Source: Flavobacterium cerinum (GTDB lineage Bacteria > Bacteroidota > Bacteroidia > Flavobacteriales > Flavobacteriaceae). From it: 64,000 nt of DNA. The position numbers and the translations under genes are program-made. The stretch spans positions 1,860,001 to 1,924,000 of the forward strand of contig NZ_CP101751.1 of assembly GCF_024496085.1 (NCBI RefSeq). The letters run 5' to 3'. Of the stretch, positions 51,540-61,202 are shown piece by piece (positions within the stretch are counted from its first letter, which is position 1; the number at the start of each line of letters is the position of its first letter). The notes under the pieces are model-generated. The model ran no database searches. It had not been told where the DNA came from and worked only from the letters and a program-made list of their open reading frames with translations.

Positions 51540-52340
51540 ATGAAAACAATAATAGTTGATAAACTAAAAGAAATAGAAAAAGCGAATAATATAAAAATAG
51601 TATTTGCCTGTGAATCCGGAAGCCGCGCCTGGGGATTTCCGTCTACCGATAGTGATTTTGATGTTCGGTTTGTATATGTCAGAAATGTAGCGGATTACCT
51701 TTCGGTAAGAGATGTTAAGGATCATTTAAACTTTCCGATAACGGATGAGCTGGATGTATACGGTTGGGATCTGAAAAAAATATTGGTATTGATGCTGAAA
51801 TCGAATACCACAATATTCGAATGGCTACAATCACCGGAAATATATTATGAGGATAAAGCTTTCCGGGAGGCATTATGGCAATTATCGCAACATTTTTTTA
51901 GCCGGAGAAGCAATACCTTCCATTATCTTGGAATAGCAAAAAGTGCTTTGGCGGCTTTGGAAGAAAATAATGAGATAAAAATCAAAAAACTGTTTTATGT
52001 GCTTCGTCCGTTACTGGCAGCAAAATGGTGTCTGGAAAAAGAAAAAATAGCTCCGATGACCATGACGGGTTTGCTGGAGCTACTACCGGGGAATGATCAG
52101 GTTAAAACAGCAATAACGGAATTAATACAGTATAAAGAGACAACAAAAGAAGGGGATCGGATAGTGGTTAGTCGGGAACTTCGGGAATTTATAAATACAA
52201 CCTTTGAAAGAATAGCGGAAACCGGAAAATCACTCGGAAAAGATACATTTGAAGCGGAAATGCTGGATACTTTTTTTCAAAAAACAATACAACATTATGA
52301 CGATAAAAGAAATAAAGGAGAAAGGACTGTTGCTGTTTGA
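51540..52340 (+). CDS. Nucleotidyltransferase 1 of RNA-repair operon
   Basis: 266 residues. Pol-beta-type nucleotidyltransferase core with ACESGSRAWGFPSTDSDFDVRFVY (GS motif and paired Asp, about 24-46) and a third Asp in ELDVYGWDLKK. The rest is helical. Belongs to the COG3541-like predicted nucleotidyltransferases known near RtcB and Ro60. It may add nucleotides to RNA ends or modify tRNA; the exact activity is unknown. Overlaps the next gene by 44 bases. Confidence 0.88.
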   Translation: MKTIIVDKLKEIEKANNIKIVFACESGSRAWGFPSTDSDFDVRFVYVRNVADYLSVRDVKDHLNFPITDELDVYGWDLKKILVLMLKSNTTIFEWLQSPEIYYEDKAFREALWQLSQHFFSRRSNTFHYLGIAKSALAALEENNEIKIKKLFYVLRPLLAAKWCLEKEKIAPMTMTGLLELLPGNDQVKTAITELIQYKETTKEGDRIVVSRELREFINTTFERIAETGKSLGKDTFEAEMLDTFFQKTIQHYDDKRNKGERTVAV

Positions 52341-53358
52341 GTGTGTTAGCGGTAGTAAAGCCTACGGGTTGGATACGCCTACATCCGATACGGATATCAA
52401 AGGTGTTTTTTATCTGCCGAAAGAACAATTCTTCGGATTGGATTATGTAGCTCAGGTACAAAATGAAACCAATGATGAGGTGTATTATGAACTGGGTCGG
52501 TTTGTGGAATTGCTGGTTAAAAGTAATCCGGGCGTACTCGAATTGCTTGCTACTCCGCCGGAATGGGTGTTGTATAAACATCCGGTAATGGTTCAATTAC
52601 CATTGGAAATGTTTTTGTCGAAACAAGCGAAAGATACGTTTGCCGGATATGCGGTAACGCAGATCTATAAAGCAAGAGGATTGAAAAAGAAAATCGTTAA
52701 TCCTTTTCCGAAAGAACGAAAAGAAGTAACCGATTTTTGTTTTGTTTTGCAAGATTGTAATACGGTTCCGTTACAGGAATGGTTATTGGAGAACGATTTG
52801 GAACCGAAACGATGTGGCTTGGTAAAACTACCGCATTCCAAGGGAATCTATGCCGTTTATTATGATAATAGTGGTGTAAAAGGATATCGCGGCATACAAA
52901 AAAATAAGGAGGCCAATGAGGTGTGTTTATCATCGATACCGAAAGGAGAAAAAACGGTCGCCTACATGAGTTTTAATGTGGAAAGTTATTCGTCTTACTG
53001 TAAAGATTACGCAGCTTATTGGGATTGGGTAGCAAAACGAAATGAAGAACGATATACAGTCAACCAAAAACATCAGGGCGGATACGATTCTAAAAACATG
53101 ATGCATACAATACGATTGTTGCAAGTGGCAGACGAAATTCTGCTGACCGGAAAATTGAATGTAAAACGGGATAACCGGGATGAATTATTAGCGATAAAAG
53201 CCGGAGAAAAGAAGTATGAAGAACTTTTGGAAATGGCGGATAGACTGATAGCGAATATCGAAAAAGAAGATAAAAAAAGTAGCTTAAAAATGTTCCCGGA
53301 TGCTGTAAAAGCAAAAGAGGTATTGGTAACAATCAGGGAACAGTTATATAACGAATAA
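52297..53358 (+). CDS. Nucleotidyltransferase 2 of RNA-repair operon
   Basis: 353 residues from the ATG at 52297 (MTIKEIKEKG); the longer frame from 52249 runs deeper into gene 1. Core motif ECVSGSKAYGLDTPTSDTDIKGVFY again has the GS and paired Asp. Homologous to nucleotidyltransferase 1 but longer, with a helical C-terminal half (about 200-350). The pair probably arose by duplication and may form a heteromer. rtcB starts 2 bases after its stop. Confidence 0.88.
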   Translation: MTIKEIKEKGLLLFECVSGSKAYGLDTPTSDTDIKGVFYLPKEQFFGLDYVAQVQNETNDEVYYELGRFVELLVKSNPGVLELLATPPEWVLYKHPVMVQLPLEMFLSKQAKDTFAGYAVTQIYKARGLKKKIVNPFPKERKEVTDFCFVLQDCNTVPLQEWLLENDLEPKRCGLVKLPHSKGIYAVYYDNSGVKGYRGIQKNKEANEVCLSSIPKGEKTVAYMSFNVESYSSYCKDYAAYWDWVAKRNEERYTVNQKHQGGYDSKNMMHTIRLLQVADEILLTGKLNVKRDNRDELLAIKAGEKKYEELLEMADRLIANIEKEDKKSSLKMFPDAVKAKEVLVTIREQLYNE

Positions 53359-53360
53359 CA

Positions 53361-54785
53361 ATGGAAACAAAAATTACAGGAACCGACTTAATTGCGGTTG
53401 GATATAAAGAAAATGCCATTTTAGGATTGGCATTGCAATTAGTGACGCAACACAAGGGAACAAATGAAAAAGCGACATTATTGGAGGTGTTTAAAAAGAT
53501 AAAGGAGAATCCGGAAAATTATCTTGATGATCCGATTTGGGAGGATTTGGCAACAAAGTTAATTGAAGAAGCCAATGCGCCGGTAGATGAAACCATTCCG
53601 TTAAGAGAAACGGCAAAAGAATATCGTGTTTTCGGAGCAGAACAGATTGAAGAAGGCGCCCGAAATCAAATGCATATTGCAATGAAATTACCGGTTACGG
53701 TTGCCGGTGCGTTAATGCCGGATGCGCATCAGGGATACGGATTGCCGATCGGAGGTGTATTGGCAACTAAAAATGCGATTATTCCATATGGTGTCGGAGT
53801 CGATATCGGTTGTAGAATGGCGCTGTCGATTTATGATATTCCGGAACATCATTTCTATGAAAATGAAGGGAAATATAAAAGAGAATTGATCGTACATACC
53901 AAATTCGGAGCGGGTCACGGTTATCACGGACAATACAAGTCAAATCATGATGTTTTGGATAGAAATGAATTTAATCTGACACCGTTTATTAAAAATTTGC
54001 AGGATAAAGCCTGGTCACAATTGGGAACTTCCGGTGGCGGAAATCACTTTGTGGAGTTTGGAATTATTGAGTTTGAACAACGGGATGAGGTGTTAAATAT
54101 TGATAAAGGACGATATGTGGCTTTGTTAACGCATTCCGGATCAAGGGGAATGGGTGCTACGATTGCGGGTTATTATACGCAATTGGCTAAGCAACGTTGT
54201 AAATTGCCTGCCGAAGCTGCTAATTTAGCTTATCTGGATATGAATTCACAAGAAGGAATGGAATATTGGTTGGCTATGAATCTGGCCGGTGATTATGCTT
54301 CGGCTTGTCATGAAATTATTCATGATAAAATGCAAAAAGCGATTGGTGGAACACTTTTGGCTAAAGTGGAAAACCATCATAATTTTGCATGGAAAGAAGT
54401 CTGGAACGGCGAAGAAGTGATCGTACACCGAAAAGGTGCCACGCCGGCCGGTAAAGGTGTGATGGGGATTATTCCCGGATCGATGACGGCGCCGGGATTT
54501 CTTGTGCGTGGAAAAGGAGAGACAGATGCTATTAATTCGGCTTCACATGGTGCCGGAAGACAAATGAGTCGTACAAAAGCAATTAAAAATATTTCCAAAG
54601 CCGATATGAAAGCGGTGTTAAAAGAACATGGCGTTACTTTAGTCGGCGCCGGAAGAGACGAAGCGCCTATGGCTTACAAAGATATTACCGTAGTGATGGA
54701 AGCGCAGAAAGAATTGATTGATGTGGTGGCGAAATTTACACCAAAATTGGTTCGAATGGCTGATGACGGAAGTCACGAAGATTAA
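53361..54785 (+). CDS. rtcB: RtcB 3'-phosphate/5'-OH RNA ligase
   Basis: 474 residues. Metal and GTP motifs: AGALMPDAHQGYGLPIGG, GVGVDIGCRMA (metal Cys), GTSGGGNHFVE, LTHSGSRGMG, NHHNFAW, and SHGAGRQMSR containing the His that is guanylylated. Joins 2',3'-cyclic-phosphate or 3'-phosphate ends to 5'-OH ends using GTP and Mn2+. No archease or RtcA is in the operon. It closes the Ro60-Y RNA-nucleotidyltransferase series. Confidence 0.96.
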   Translation: METKITGTDLIAVGYKENAILGLALQLVTQHKGTNEKATLLEVFKKIKENPENYLDDPIWEDLATKLIEEANAPVDETIPLRETAKEYRVFGAEQIEEGARNQMHIAMKLPVTVAGALMPDAHQGYGLPIGGVLATKNAIIPYGVGVDIGCRMALSIYDIPEHHFYENEGKYKRELIVHTKFGAGHGYHGQYKSNHDVLDRNEFNLTPFIKNLQDKAWSQLGTSGGGNHFVEFGIIEFEQRDEVLNIDKGRYVALLTHSGSRGMGATIAGYYTQLAKQRCKLPAEAANLAYLDMNSQEGMEYWLAMNLAGDYASACHEIIHDKMQKAIGGTLLAKVENHHNFAWKEVWNGEEVIVHRKGATPAGKGVMGIIPGSMTAPGFLVRGKGETDAINSASHGAGRQMSRTKAIKNISKADMKAVLKEHGVTLVGAGRDEAPMAYKDITVVMEAQKELIDVVAKFTPKLVRMADDGSHED

Positions 54786-54792
54786 AATAAAT

Positions 54793-54815
54793 GCCCTGAA
54801 ATGTGTTTTCGGGGC
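54793..54815 (+). terminator. Terminator of the RNA-repair operon
   Basis: GCCCTGAAA / TTTCGGGGC, 9 paired bases with one G-U, followed by TTTTTT; 8 bases after the rtcB stop. Confidence 0.8.
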
Positions 54816-54995
54816 TTTTTTATTACAGTTAACCCGGATTTTAAGGATTGGAAAATACTCGGATAACAAACAATAGTTTGAAATAGAGTTGGCTCTTGTG
54901 ATGATCAGGTTAAAAGAAAAGTATTTATTTAATTTTAAAATTACATATTGTATAAGAAATTTCTTTAAATTTATCGACTTAAGTTTTAATTATTT

Positions 54996-56177
54996 ATGAA
55001 AACATTTTATTTACTTTTTTTATTGAGTGTTACTGCTGCATTTTCTCAGCATGCAAAAAAGAACGAGTTGTTGGTGCCGTATCGGGATGGCAATCTTTGG
55101 GGGCTTTGCGATACTTTGGGCAGGGTGAAGGTGAAACCTTTTACAACCGGTATGAGTATGGTGAATTTTGCAACTACGCCACCGGACTTTAAAGGGAGAT
55201 ATGTTATTCAGAAAAACGGAAAAATCTCAATTATTGATCAACATAAGAGAGTCTTACTGGCTGAAACGAATTTGGATTCGGTACAAATGTACCTTTTTTC
55301 AAAGGTTGTTGTGATGTATAAAAATAATAAGAAGGGACTTCTCCGGGATTTTAAAATGCTGATACCTGTTCAGTATGATGATGTTGAATTTGCTGAAAAT
55401 GAAAGTTTTACTGTCGAAAAGAAAGGGAAAAAAGGATTGGTTAACTCGAAAGGAAAGCTGATTATCCCTATTGCATATACTAATATATATGAATCCTGGT
55501 CACAAAACAGTGATGAAAATAGCAATAAATTTTACTGGATAGCTAAAAATGAAAATAGCGATGGAGAGGAGGAGGAAGTTACTTTTACCGACAATAGAGT
55601 TGTGGGAGAGGAACGACCGGAATGGTATAATCCACCAGTTGTTGGAATGAAAATACAGGTAACGGAGGAAGAAGAAAACAGACAGAAAAGAATAGGAGAA
55701 AAATACGGTAAAGTAGTTTCTTCTTCGATCAATGCCAATTCGGGAAATATCGATATGTATATTGTAAAAATGAGCGAAGGGTATGGCGTGTATAGTATCA
55801 ATCAGGATAAAATTATTTTAAAAAGTGACGATAATATCGAAGTGTGCGGATCGAATAATGACTATACTACATTCCTGATAAAAAAGAATGGCCAAATGGG
55901 ATTAGTAGACGAAACCGGTAAGGTGTTGCTGGATTATGAATATGATACTATTGAAGTGGCGTGGGGAAATGTTTGTATTCTTAAAAAAGGGGATAAAAAA
56001 GGAATGTTTGTTTTAAATTCAATTTACAAACCCGTTAAACCAAAATATAAGGAAATCAAAATCTTAGATGCCATTCCGGTGAGTGATACTTGGCAATTCG
56101 GTGTGTTTGAAGTAACTACCGTAGCCGGTAAAAAAGGATTATTGGGGGAAAACGGAGTGGAGTATTTTAAGAATTAA
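54996..56177 (+). CDS. WG-repeat protein, exported
   Basis: 393 residues. Signal peptide LLFLLSVTAAFSQ. At least five WG-type repeats: GLCDTLGRVKVKPF, GLLRDFKMLIPVQYDDVEF, GLVNSKGKLIIPIAYTNIYE, GLVDETGKVLLDYEYDTIEV, GMFVLNSIYKPVKPKYKEI. A Glu-rich insertion separates repeats 3 and 4 (about 175-235). WG proteins form open propeller-like scaffolds; ligand unknown. Confidence 0.88.
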   Translation: MKTFYLLFLLSVTAAFSQHAKKNELLVPYRDGNLWGLCDTLGRVKVKPFTTGMSMVNFATTPPDFKGRYVIQKNGKISIIDQHKRVLLAETNLDSVQMYLFSKVVVMYKNNKKGLLRDFKMLIPVQYDDVEFAENESFTVEKKGKKGLVNSKGKLIIPIAYTNIYESWSQNSDENSNKFYWIAKNENSDGEEEEVTFTDNRVVGEERPEWYNPPVVGMKIQVTEEEENRQKRIGEKYGKVVSSSINANSGNIDMYIVKMSEGYGVYSINQDKIILKSDDNIEVCGSNNDYTTFLIKKNGQMGLVDETGKVLLDYEYDTIEVAWGNVCILKKGDKKGMFVLNSIYKPVKPKYKEIKILDAIPVSDTWQFGVFEVTTVAGKKGLLGENGVEYFKN

Positions 56178-56254
56178 TGAGGAAGTAAGGAATGTAATAC
56201 AATTGATGTAAAAGCATATTGAAACAACCGACTTGTGTAGATTAAGAGCATAAC

Positions 56255-56292
56255 AAAAAGACCGTCAAAAAAGATTTTGAAGCGGTCTTTTT
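56255..56292 (+). terminator. Terminator after WG-repeat gene
   Basis: AAAAAGACCG / CGGTCTTTTT outer stem continuing into TCAAAA / TTTTGA, then T-rich. Confidence 0.8.
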
Positions 56293-56305
56293 TGTTATAA
56301 AGCTT

Positions 56306-56334
56306 TTTGTGTAGTTTCAAAACTGTTATATTTG
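56306..56334 (+). promoter_or_regulatory. Promoter with both elements, exonuclease gene
   Basis: TTTG (56306-09), 17-base spacer, TATATTTG (56327-34); ATG 22 bases further. One of the clearest Bacteroidota promoters in the window. Confidence 0.75.
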
Positions 56335-56355
56335 TAGCTATATCAAATTATAAAA

Positions 56356-57132
56356 ATGGAACTTAAATTAAACAGACCTATTTGTTTTTTTGACCTGGAA
56401 ACGACCGGAATTGATGTAGCAAAAGACCGAATAGTAGAAATATCGATATTTAAAGTATACCCTAACGGGAATAAAGAAAGTAAAACATGGCTGGTTAATC
56501 CGGAAATGCCGATACCGCCCCATTCTACGGCTATTCACGGTATTTCGGATGAAAAAGTAGCGAATGAACCAACCTTTAAACAGTTGTCCGCGCAGGTTTA
56601 TAACATGATAAAGGATGCCGATCTGGCCGGATTTAATTCGGATCGCTTCGATATTCCGTTGTTGGCTGAAGAATTACTGAGAGCTGAGGTGGATTTCGAT
56701 ATGAAAAACAGAGTGTCAGTTGATATTCAAACAATTTTTCATAAAATGGAAGAACGTACACTTAGTGCGGCTTATAAGTTTTATTGCGGACAAACACTGG
56801 ATAATGCGCATAGTGCCGAAGCGGATACAATGGCAACCTATGAAATTCTGAAAGCACAGTTAGATCGCTATCCGGAACTGGAAAATGATATCAAAACATT
56901 GTCGGAATTTACAACACGTAAAAAGTCGGTGGATTTTGCCGGTTTTATTGCGCTAAACGCTGAAGGACAGGAAATCTTTACTTTCGGAAAGCACAAAGGT
57001 GTTTTGGTAGACGAAGTCTTCGATAAAGAACCGGGTTATTTCGGATGGATTCAAAATGCCGATTTCCCGCTGTATACCAAAAAAGTACTAACCGGAATCA
57101 AATTGAGAAAACTCAATAATAAATTAAGTTAA
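56356..57132 (+). CDS. DEDDh 3'-5' exonuclease with C-terminal DUF3820-like domain
   Basis: 258 residues. Exonuclease core: FFDLETTGIDVAKDRIVEI (first D/E), GFNSDRFDIPLLAEEL (D), HSAEADTMATYEIL (H and D), as in DnaQ/RNase T-like enzymes. The last 70 residues (FTFGKHKGVLVDEV, PGYFGWI) are the short DUF3820-type module often fused to such nucleases. Likely DNA proofreading/repair or RNA trimming; not the Pol III epsilon core gene by context. Confidence 0.9.
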   Translation: MELKLNRPICFFDLETTGIDVAKDRIVEISIFKVYPNGNKESKTWLVNPEMPIPPHSTAIHGISDEKVANEPTFKQLSAQVYNMIKDADLAGFNSDRFDIPLLAEELLRAEVDFDMKNRVSVDIQTIFHKMEERTLSAAYKFYCGQTLDNAHSAEADTMATYEILKAQLDRYPELENDIKTLSEFTTRKKSVDFAGFIALNAEGQEIFTFGKHKGVLVDEVFDKEPGYFGWIQNADFPLYTKKVLTGIKLRKLNNKLS

Positions 57133-57150
57133 ACCCTACGCAGCATTTTT

Positions 57151-57762
57151 ATGAAAATTATCTGTATTGGCAGAAACTATACCGAGCATATCGAAGAACT
57201 GCAAAACGAACGCCCGGAAGAACCGGTGGTTTTCCTAAAACCGGATACCGCTGTTTTACCAAAGCAATTTCCGTTTGTTATCCCCGAATTCTCTGATGAT
57301 ATACATCATGAAGTTGAAATTTTGATCAAAATAAATAAAGTTGGGAAATATATCGAACCGAAATTTGCGCATAAATATTATGACGAAATCGGACTGGGTA
57401 TCGACTTTACAGCACGTGATCTGCAATCCCGGTTAAAAGAAAAAGGATTGCCGTGGGAAAAAGCCAAGGCTTTTGACGGATCTGCGGTTATCGGTGATTT
57501 TTTGCCGAAAACAGAATTTAATTCATTGGAAAATATTACATTTGAATTAACCAGTAACGGTCAGACGGTGCAAAAAGGAAATACCAGTCATATGCTGTGG
57601 AAGATAGATGAACTGATTGCTTATGTATCGCAATACTTTACACTGAAAACCGGTGATATCATTTTTACAGGAACACCGGCCGGAGTAGCAAAAGTAAATC
57701 CGGATGACGTACTGGAAGGATTCATAGAAGGAAAACAAATGTTTAGAATACAGGTAAAATAA
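57151..57762 (+). CDS. Fumarylacetoacetate hydrolase (FAH) family protein
   Basis: 203 residues. FAH fold with KIICIGRNYTEHIEELQNERP, EVEILIKINKVGKYI, LGIDFTARDLQ, and the C-terminal LKTGDIIFTGTPAGVAKV. Metal-dependent C-C hydrolase or oxaloacetate decarboxylase/tautomerase type. Its stop overlaps the HPt gene start by 1 base. Confidence 0.9.
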   Translation: MKIICIGRNYTEHIEELQNERPEEPVVFLKPDTAVLPKQFPFVIPEFSDDIHHEVEILIKINKVGKYIEPKFAHKYYDEIGLGIDFTARDLQSRLKEKGLPWEKAKAFDGSAVIGDFLPKTEFNSLENITFELTSNGQTVQKGNTSHMLWKIDELIAYVSQYFTLKTGDIIFTGTPAGVAKVNPDDVLEGFIEGKQMFRIQVK

Positions 57763-58106
57763 TGGCAATACATTATAACTTATCTAAAGTCTACGAGATT
57801 TCAGATAATGATGCCGAATTTGCACAACAGATCATTCATCTGTTTGTGACGGAAATTCCAAACGAAATACGGCTTATCAAAGAAGGAATCGAAGAAAAAG
57901 ACTTTAACAAGACATACAGTGCCTCCCATAAGATTAAGCCTACGCTGGACCTGATGGGAATGGATTTAGCTTATGATGAAAACCTCCAGATTATGGAGTG
58001 GACCAAATCACAAGGGAAAAAGAAAGAAATAAAAGAAGTATTCAAATGTTTGAAAGAACACGTTGATAATACGCTAAAAGAAATTAGAAAAGATTATAAT
58101 CTATAA
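57762..58106 (+). CDS. HPt-domain phosphotransfer protein
   Basis: 114 residues, a free histidine phosphotransfer domain. H56 lies in SASHKIKPTLDLMG, the HxxKP motif. It relays phosphoryl groups between a hybrid kinase and response regulators; none of them is encoded close by. Coupled to the FAH gene (TAATG). Confidence 0.88.
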   Translation: MAIHYNLSKVYEISDNDAEFAQQIIHLFVTEIPNEIRLIKEGIEEKDFNKTYSASHKIKPTLDLMGMDLAYDENLQIMEWTKSQGKKKEIKEVFKCLKEHVDNTLKEIRKDYNL

Positions 58107-58172
58107 GATATCACTTGGAAAAAGGCAAATCAGCACTTCATGATTTGCCTTTGTTCTTTTACAGATCAAAAA

Positions 58173-59420
58173 ATGAAAGCCAGTATTGTTACCATCGGAG
58201 ACGAAATCCTTATCGGACAGATAGTGGATACCAATTCTTCCTTTATCGCTAAAACACTAGAAAAAATAGGAATAAAAGTACATGAAATGCAATCGGTTTC
58301 TGATGATCGGCAGCATATTCTGAATACGCTCTCCGAACAGGAAAGTAAAGTGGATGTTGTGATTATCACCGGAGGTTTGGGGCCGACAAAAGATGATATT
58401 ACCAAAAAAACACTTTGCGATTATTTCGAAGATGAACTGATTGTTGATGAAGCTGTTTTGGTACATGTAGTGGATATTATCGAAAAAGCATTTAATCGTC
58501 CGGCTTCTCAAATCAATAAAGATCAGGCATTGGTACCGTCAAAAAGTACCGTGTTGTTTAACAAAGTTGGAACAGCACCCGGAATGTGGATGGAACGAAA
58601 CGGAACGGTATTTGTCTCGTTGCCGGGAGTGCCGTATGAAATGAAATACTTAATGGAAAACGAAGTTATTCCGCGACTGATTGCTCGTTTTGACCGGCCG
58701 TATATCGTTCATAAAACAATTCTTACCTATGGTGTGGGCGAAAGTCTTTTGGCAGAAAGAATTGAAAACTGGGAAAATAACCTGCCCGAATTCATTAAAC
58801 TGGCTTATTTACCAAGTCCGGGACGTGTTCGCTTGCGTCTTTCGGCAATGGGAATCGATGAGTTTGTTTTACATCGTGAAATTAAAATTCAGGTGGAAAA
58901 ACTGGAGTATATTATTAAAAGCGATATCGTAGGTTATGACGATGAGGAAACGCTGGAAGTAATGCTTGGAAAATTGCTAACCGAAAAAGGACTAACTATC
59001 GGGACGGCCGAGAGTTGTACCGGAGGAAGTGTTGCGGCAACACTGACGTCTGTTCCGGGTTCATCGGCCTATTTTAAAGGCAGTATTGTAAGTTATGCGA
59101 CGGAAACAAAAATTAATGTATTGGGAATTCCGTCGGAAATTATCGAAAAACATTCAGTGGTGAGTGCTGCTGTTGCTGAAGAAATGGCGGGAAGAGTGCA
59201 AAAAATACTCGGAGTGGATTATGCAATTGCAACTACAGGAAATGCCGGTCCGGCGAAGGGAGATTCGGATGCAAATGTAGGAACCGTTTTTATCGGGATT
59301 GCAACTCCCGAAGGTATTTACAGTGAAGAATTTAACTTTGGCCAACCTCGCGAAAAGGTTATAGATAGGGCGGTTAATAAAGCGATGGAAAAAATTTATA
59401 AAGAAATTTTAAAAAACTAA
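58173..59420 (+). CDS. cinA: CinA-family protein (molybdopterin-like plus amidohydrolase domains)
   Basis: 415 residues from [14 protein letters not shown]-terminal MoaB/MogA-like (COG1058) domain with [16 protein letters not shown]-terminal CinA domain with [28 protein letters not shown], the nicotinamide-nucleotide amidohydrolase (PncC) part. The N-domain can hydrolyse ADP-ribose, the C-domain NMN. It is another NAD-metabolite enzyme in a window that also holds the NAD operon. Confidence 0.94.
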   Translation: MKASIVTIGDEILIGQIVDTNSSFIAKTLEKIGIKVHEMQSVSDDRQHILNTLSEQESKVDVVIITGGLGPTKDDITKKTLCDYFEDELIVDEAVLVHVVDIIEKAFNRPASQINKDQALVPSKSTVLFNKVGTAPGMWMERNGTVFVSLPGVPYEMKYLMENEVIPRLIARFDRPYIVHKTILTYGVGESLLAERIENWENNLPEFIKLAYLPSPGRVRLRLSAMGIDEFVLHREIKIQVEKLEYIIKSDIVGYDDEETLEVMLGKLLTEKGLTIGTAESCTGGSVAATLTSVPGSSAYFKGSIVSYATETKINVLGIPSEIIEKHSVVSAAVAEEMAGRVQKILGVDYAIATTGNAGPAKGDSDANVGTVFIGIATPEGIYSEEFNFGQPREKVIDRAVNKAMEKIYKEILKN

Positions 59421-59499
59421 TCAAAATAGTTTGTGTAATAGGTTTCTTTTTTGTTACTTTGCACCCTGATTTTGAATAACGAATATAAAGATAAGTATA

Positions 59500-59736
59500 A
59501 TGTCAAGAGTTTGTGAACTTACAGGTAAAAGAGCGATGGTTGGAAACAATGTTTCTCACGCTATGAATAAAACCAAAAGAAAATTTAGCGTTAACTTAGT
59601 TAAGAAACGTTTCTACATTCCTGAAGAAGACAGATGGGTTACTTTACGAGTATCTACTGCTGCTTTAAAAACAATTAATAAAAATGGTATTGCTGCTGTT
59701 TTAAAACAGGCAAAAGCAAACGGATTTGTAAAATAA
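59500..59736 (+). CDS. rpmB: Ribosomal protein L28
   Basis: 78 residues: [27 protein letters not shown], then [14 protein letters not shown]. Full length without zinc Cys pairs (C- form: only one Cys). First gene of rpmB-rpmG-DUF4295-ftsY. A near-consensus TTACTTTG lies about 45 bases upstream. Confidence 0.96.
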   Translation: MSRVCELTGKRAMVGNNVSHAMNKTKRKFSVNLVKKRFYIPEEDRWVTLRVSTAALKTINKNGIAAVLKQAKANGFVK

Positions 59737-59761
59737 TCCTACCTAAATAATATAGATCAAG

Positions 59762-59944
59762 ATGGCAAAGAAAGGTAATAGAATTCAGGTGATTTTAGAA
59801 TGTACTGAACACAAAACTTCTGGTGTACCAGGAACTTCAAGATACATTACTACTAAAAACAAAAAAAATACTCCAGACAGATTAGAGATTAAAAAGTTCA
59901 ATCCGATTTTGAAGAGAGTAACTGTTCATAAAGAAATTAAATAA
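59762..59944 (+). CDS. rpmG: Ribosomal protein L33
   Basis: 60 residues. [39 protein letters not shown]. One Cys only, so the zinc-free form. 25 bases after rpmB. Confidence 0.96.
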
Positions 59945-59953
59945 TCGTAAGTC

Positions 59954-60106
59954 ATGGCAAAGAAAACCGTAGCAACTTTACAGACAGCTTCAAAAAGATT
60001 AACTAAGGCTATCAAGATGGTAAAATCACCTAAAACAGGTGCTTATACTTTCGTTGAGTCTGTAATGTCTCCTGAAGAAGTGGATGAATTCTTAAAAAAG
60101 AAATAA
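59954..60106 (+). CDS. DUF4295 small basic protein
   Basis: 50 residues: MAKKTVATLQTASKRLTKAI, then MVKSPKTGAYTFVESVMSPEEVDEFLKKK (quoted in part: KTGAYTFVES). ATG at 59954, stop TAA at 60104-60106. DUF4295 always accompanies L33 in Bacteroidota as far as I know, and the basic N-terminus suggests a ribosome-associated role. 9 bases after rpmG. Confidence 0.9.
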   Translation: MAKKTVATLQTASKRLTKAIKMVKSPKTGAYTFVESVMSPEEVDEFLKKK

Positions 60107-60126
60107 TTCCGGTATACAATTTATAG

Positions 60127-60156
60127 AAAAGCTACTTTCGTATGGAAGTAGCTTTT
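60127..60156 (+). terminator. Terminator after ribosomal genes
   Basis: AAAAGCTACTT / AAGTAGCTTTT, 11-bp stem, 8-base loop, T-tract. Confidence 0.85.
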
Positions 60157-60242
60157 TTATTTTTATATTTGTCGTAAGAATTGTAGGTGAACGATTTTAG
60201 CAGCCTGCTTTTTGAAACTGTAATTTAATTGTAAATAATTTA

Positions 60243-61196
60243 ATGAATTTCTTTAAAAAAATATTTTCATCGGAGAAAAAAGAAACTCTTGATAAAGGGT
60301 TGGAAAAAACAAAAACTTCCTTTTTCTCCAAACTAACCAAAGCCGTTGCCGGAAAATCAAAAGTGGATGATGAGGTTTTGGATAACCTTGAGGAGATTTT
60401 GGTTTCATCAGATGTTGGTGTAAATACCACACTGAAAATCATTGAAAGAATTGAAGCGCGTGTTTCCCGCGATAAATATCTTGGAACGGAAGAATTAAAC
60501 GGAATATTACGCGAAGAAATTGCCGGGCTATTGTCGGAAACCAATTCCGGTGAAGCCAGCGAATTCGATATTCCTGCGAATAAAAAACCATATGTAATTA
60601 TGGTTGTGGGAGTAAATGGTGTAGGTAAAACAACAACAATCGGAAAATTAGCGTATCAGTTTAAAAAAGCCGGTTATAAAGTGGTTTTAGGTGCGGCAGA
60701 TACATTCCGTGCAGCTGCAATCGATCAGTTACAAATCTGGGCAGATCGGGTAGGTGTACCTATTGTTAGACAACAAATGGGAAGTGATCCGGCTTCCGTA
60801 GCTTTTGATACATTACAATCTGCTGTAGCGCAAGATGCCGATGTGGTTATTATTGATACTGCCGGACGTTTACATAATAAAGTGGGCTTAATGAATGAGC
60901 TGACAAAAGTAAAGCGTGTTATGCAGAAAGTTCAGGAAGATGCACCGCATGATGTATTGTTGGTGTTGGACGGTTCGACCGGGCAAAATGCTTTCGAACA
61001 GGCAAAACAGTTTACCGCTGCCACAGAAGTGACCTGTCTGGCTGTAACCAAACTGGACGGAACGGCTAAAGGTGGTGTGGTTATCGGTATTTCCGATCAG
61101 TTCCAGATTCCGGTAAAATATATCGGAGTGGGAGAAGGAATTGAAGACCTTCAGGTGTTCAACAAATTTGAATTTGTAGATTCATTTTTCAAATAA
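60243..61196 (+). CDS. ftsY: FtsY signal-recognition-particle receptor
   Basis: 317 residues. NG domain only, with no acidic A domain, as common in Bacteroidota. G1 GVNGVGKTTTIGKLA, G2/G3 ADTFRAAAIDQL and IDTAGRLHNK, G4 TKLDGTAKGG, G5 GVGEGIEDL. Receives SRP-bound ribosomes at the inner membrane. Confidence 0.97.
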   Translation: MNFFKKIFSSEKKETLDKGLEKTKTSFFSKLTKAVAGKSKVDDEVLDNLEEILVSSDVGVNTTLKIIERIEARVSRDKYLGTEELNGILREEIAGLLSETNSGEASEFDIPANKKPYVIMVVGVNGVGKTTTIGKLAYQFKKAGYKVVLGAADTFRAAAIDQLQIWADRVGVPIVRQQMGSDPASVAFDTLQSAVAQDADVVIIDTAGRLHNKVGLMNELTKVKRVMQKVQEDAPHDVLLVLDGSTGQNAFEQAKQFTAATEVTCLAVTKLDGTAKGGVVIGISDQFQIPVKYIGVGEGIEDLQVFNKFEFVDSFFK

Positions 61197-61202
61197 AAAT
61201 AA

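Noticed and set aside
49382..54785. Reading the Ro60-RtcB locus as a recently acquired phage or defence island
   Set aside because: No integrase, transposase, tRNA attachment site or flanking repeat is visible, and base composition looks like that of neighbouring genes.
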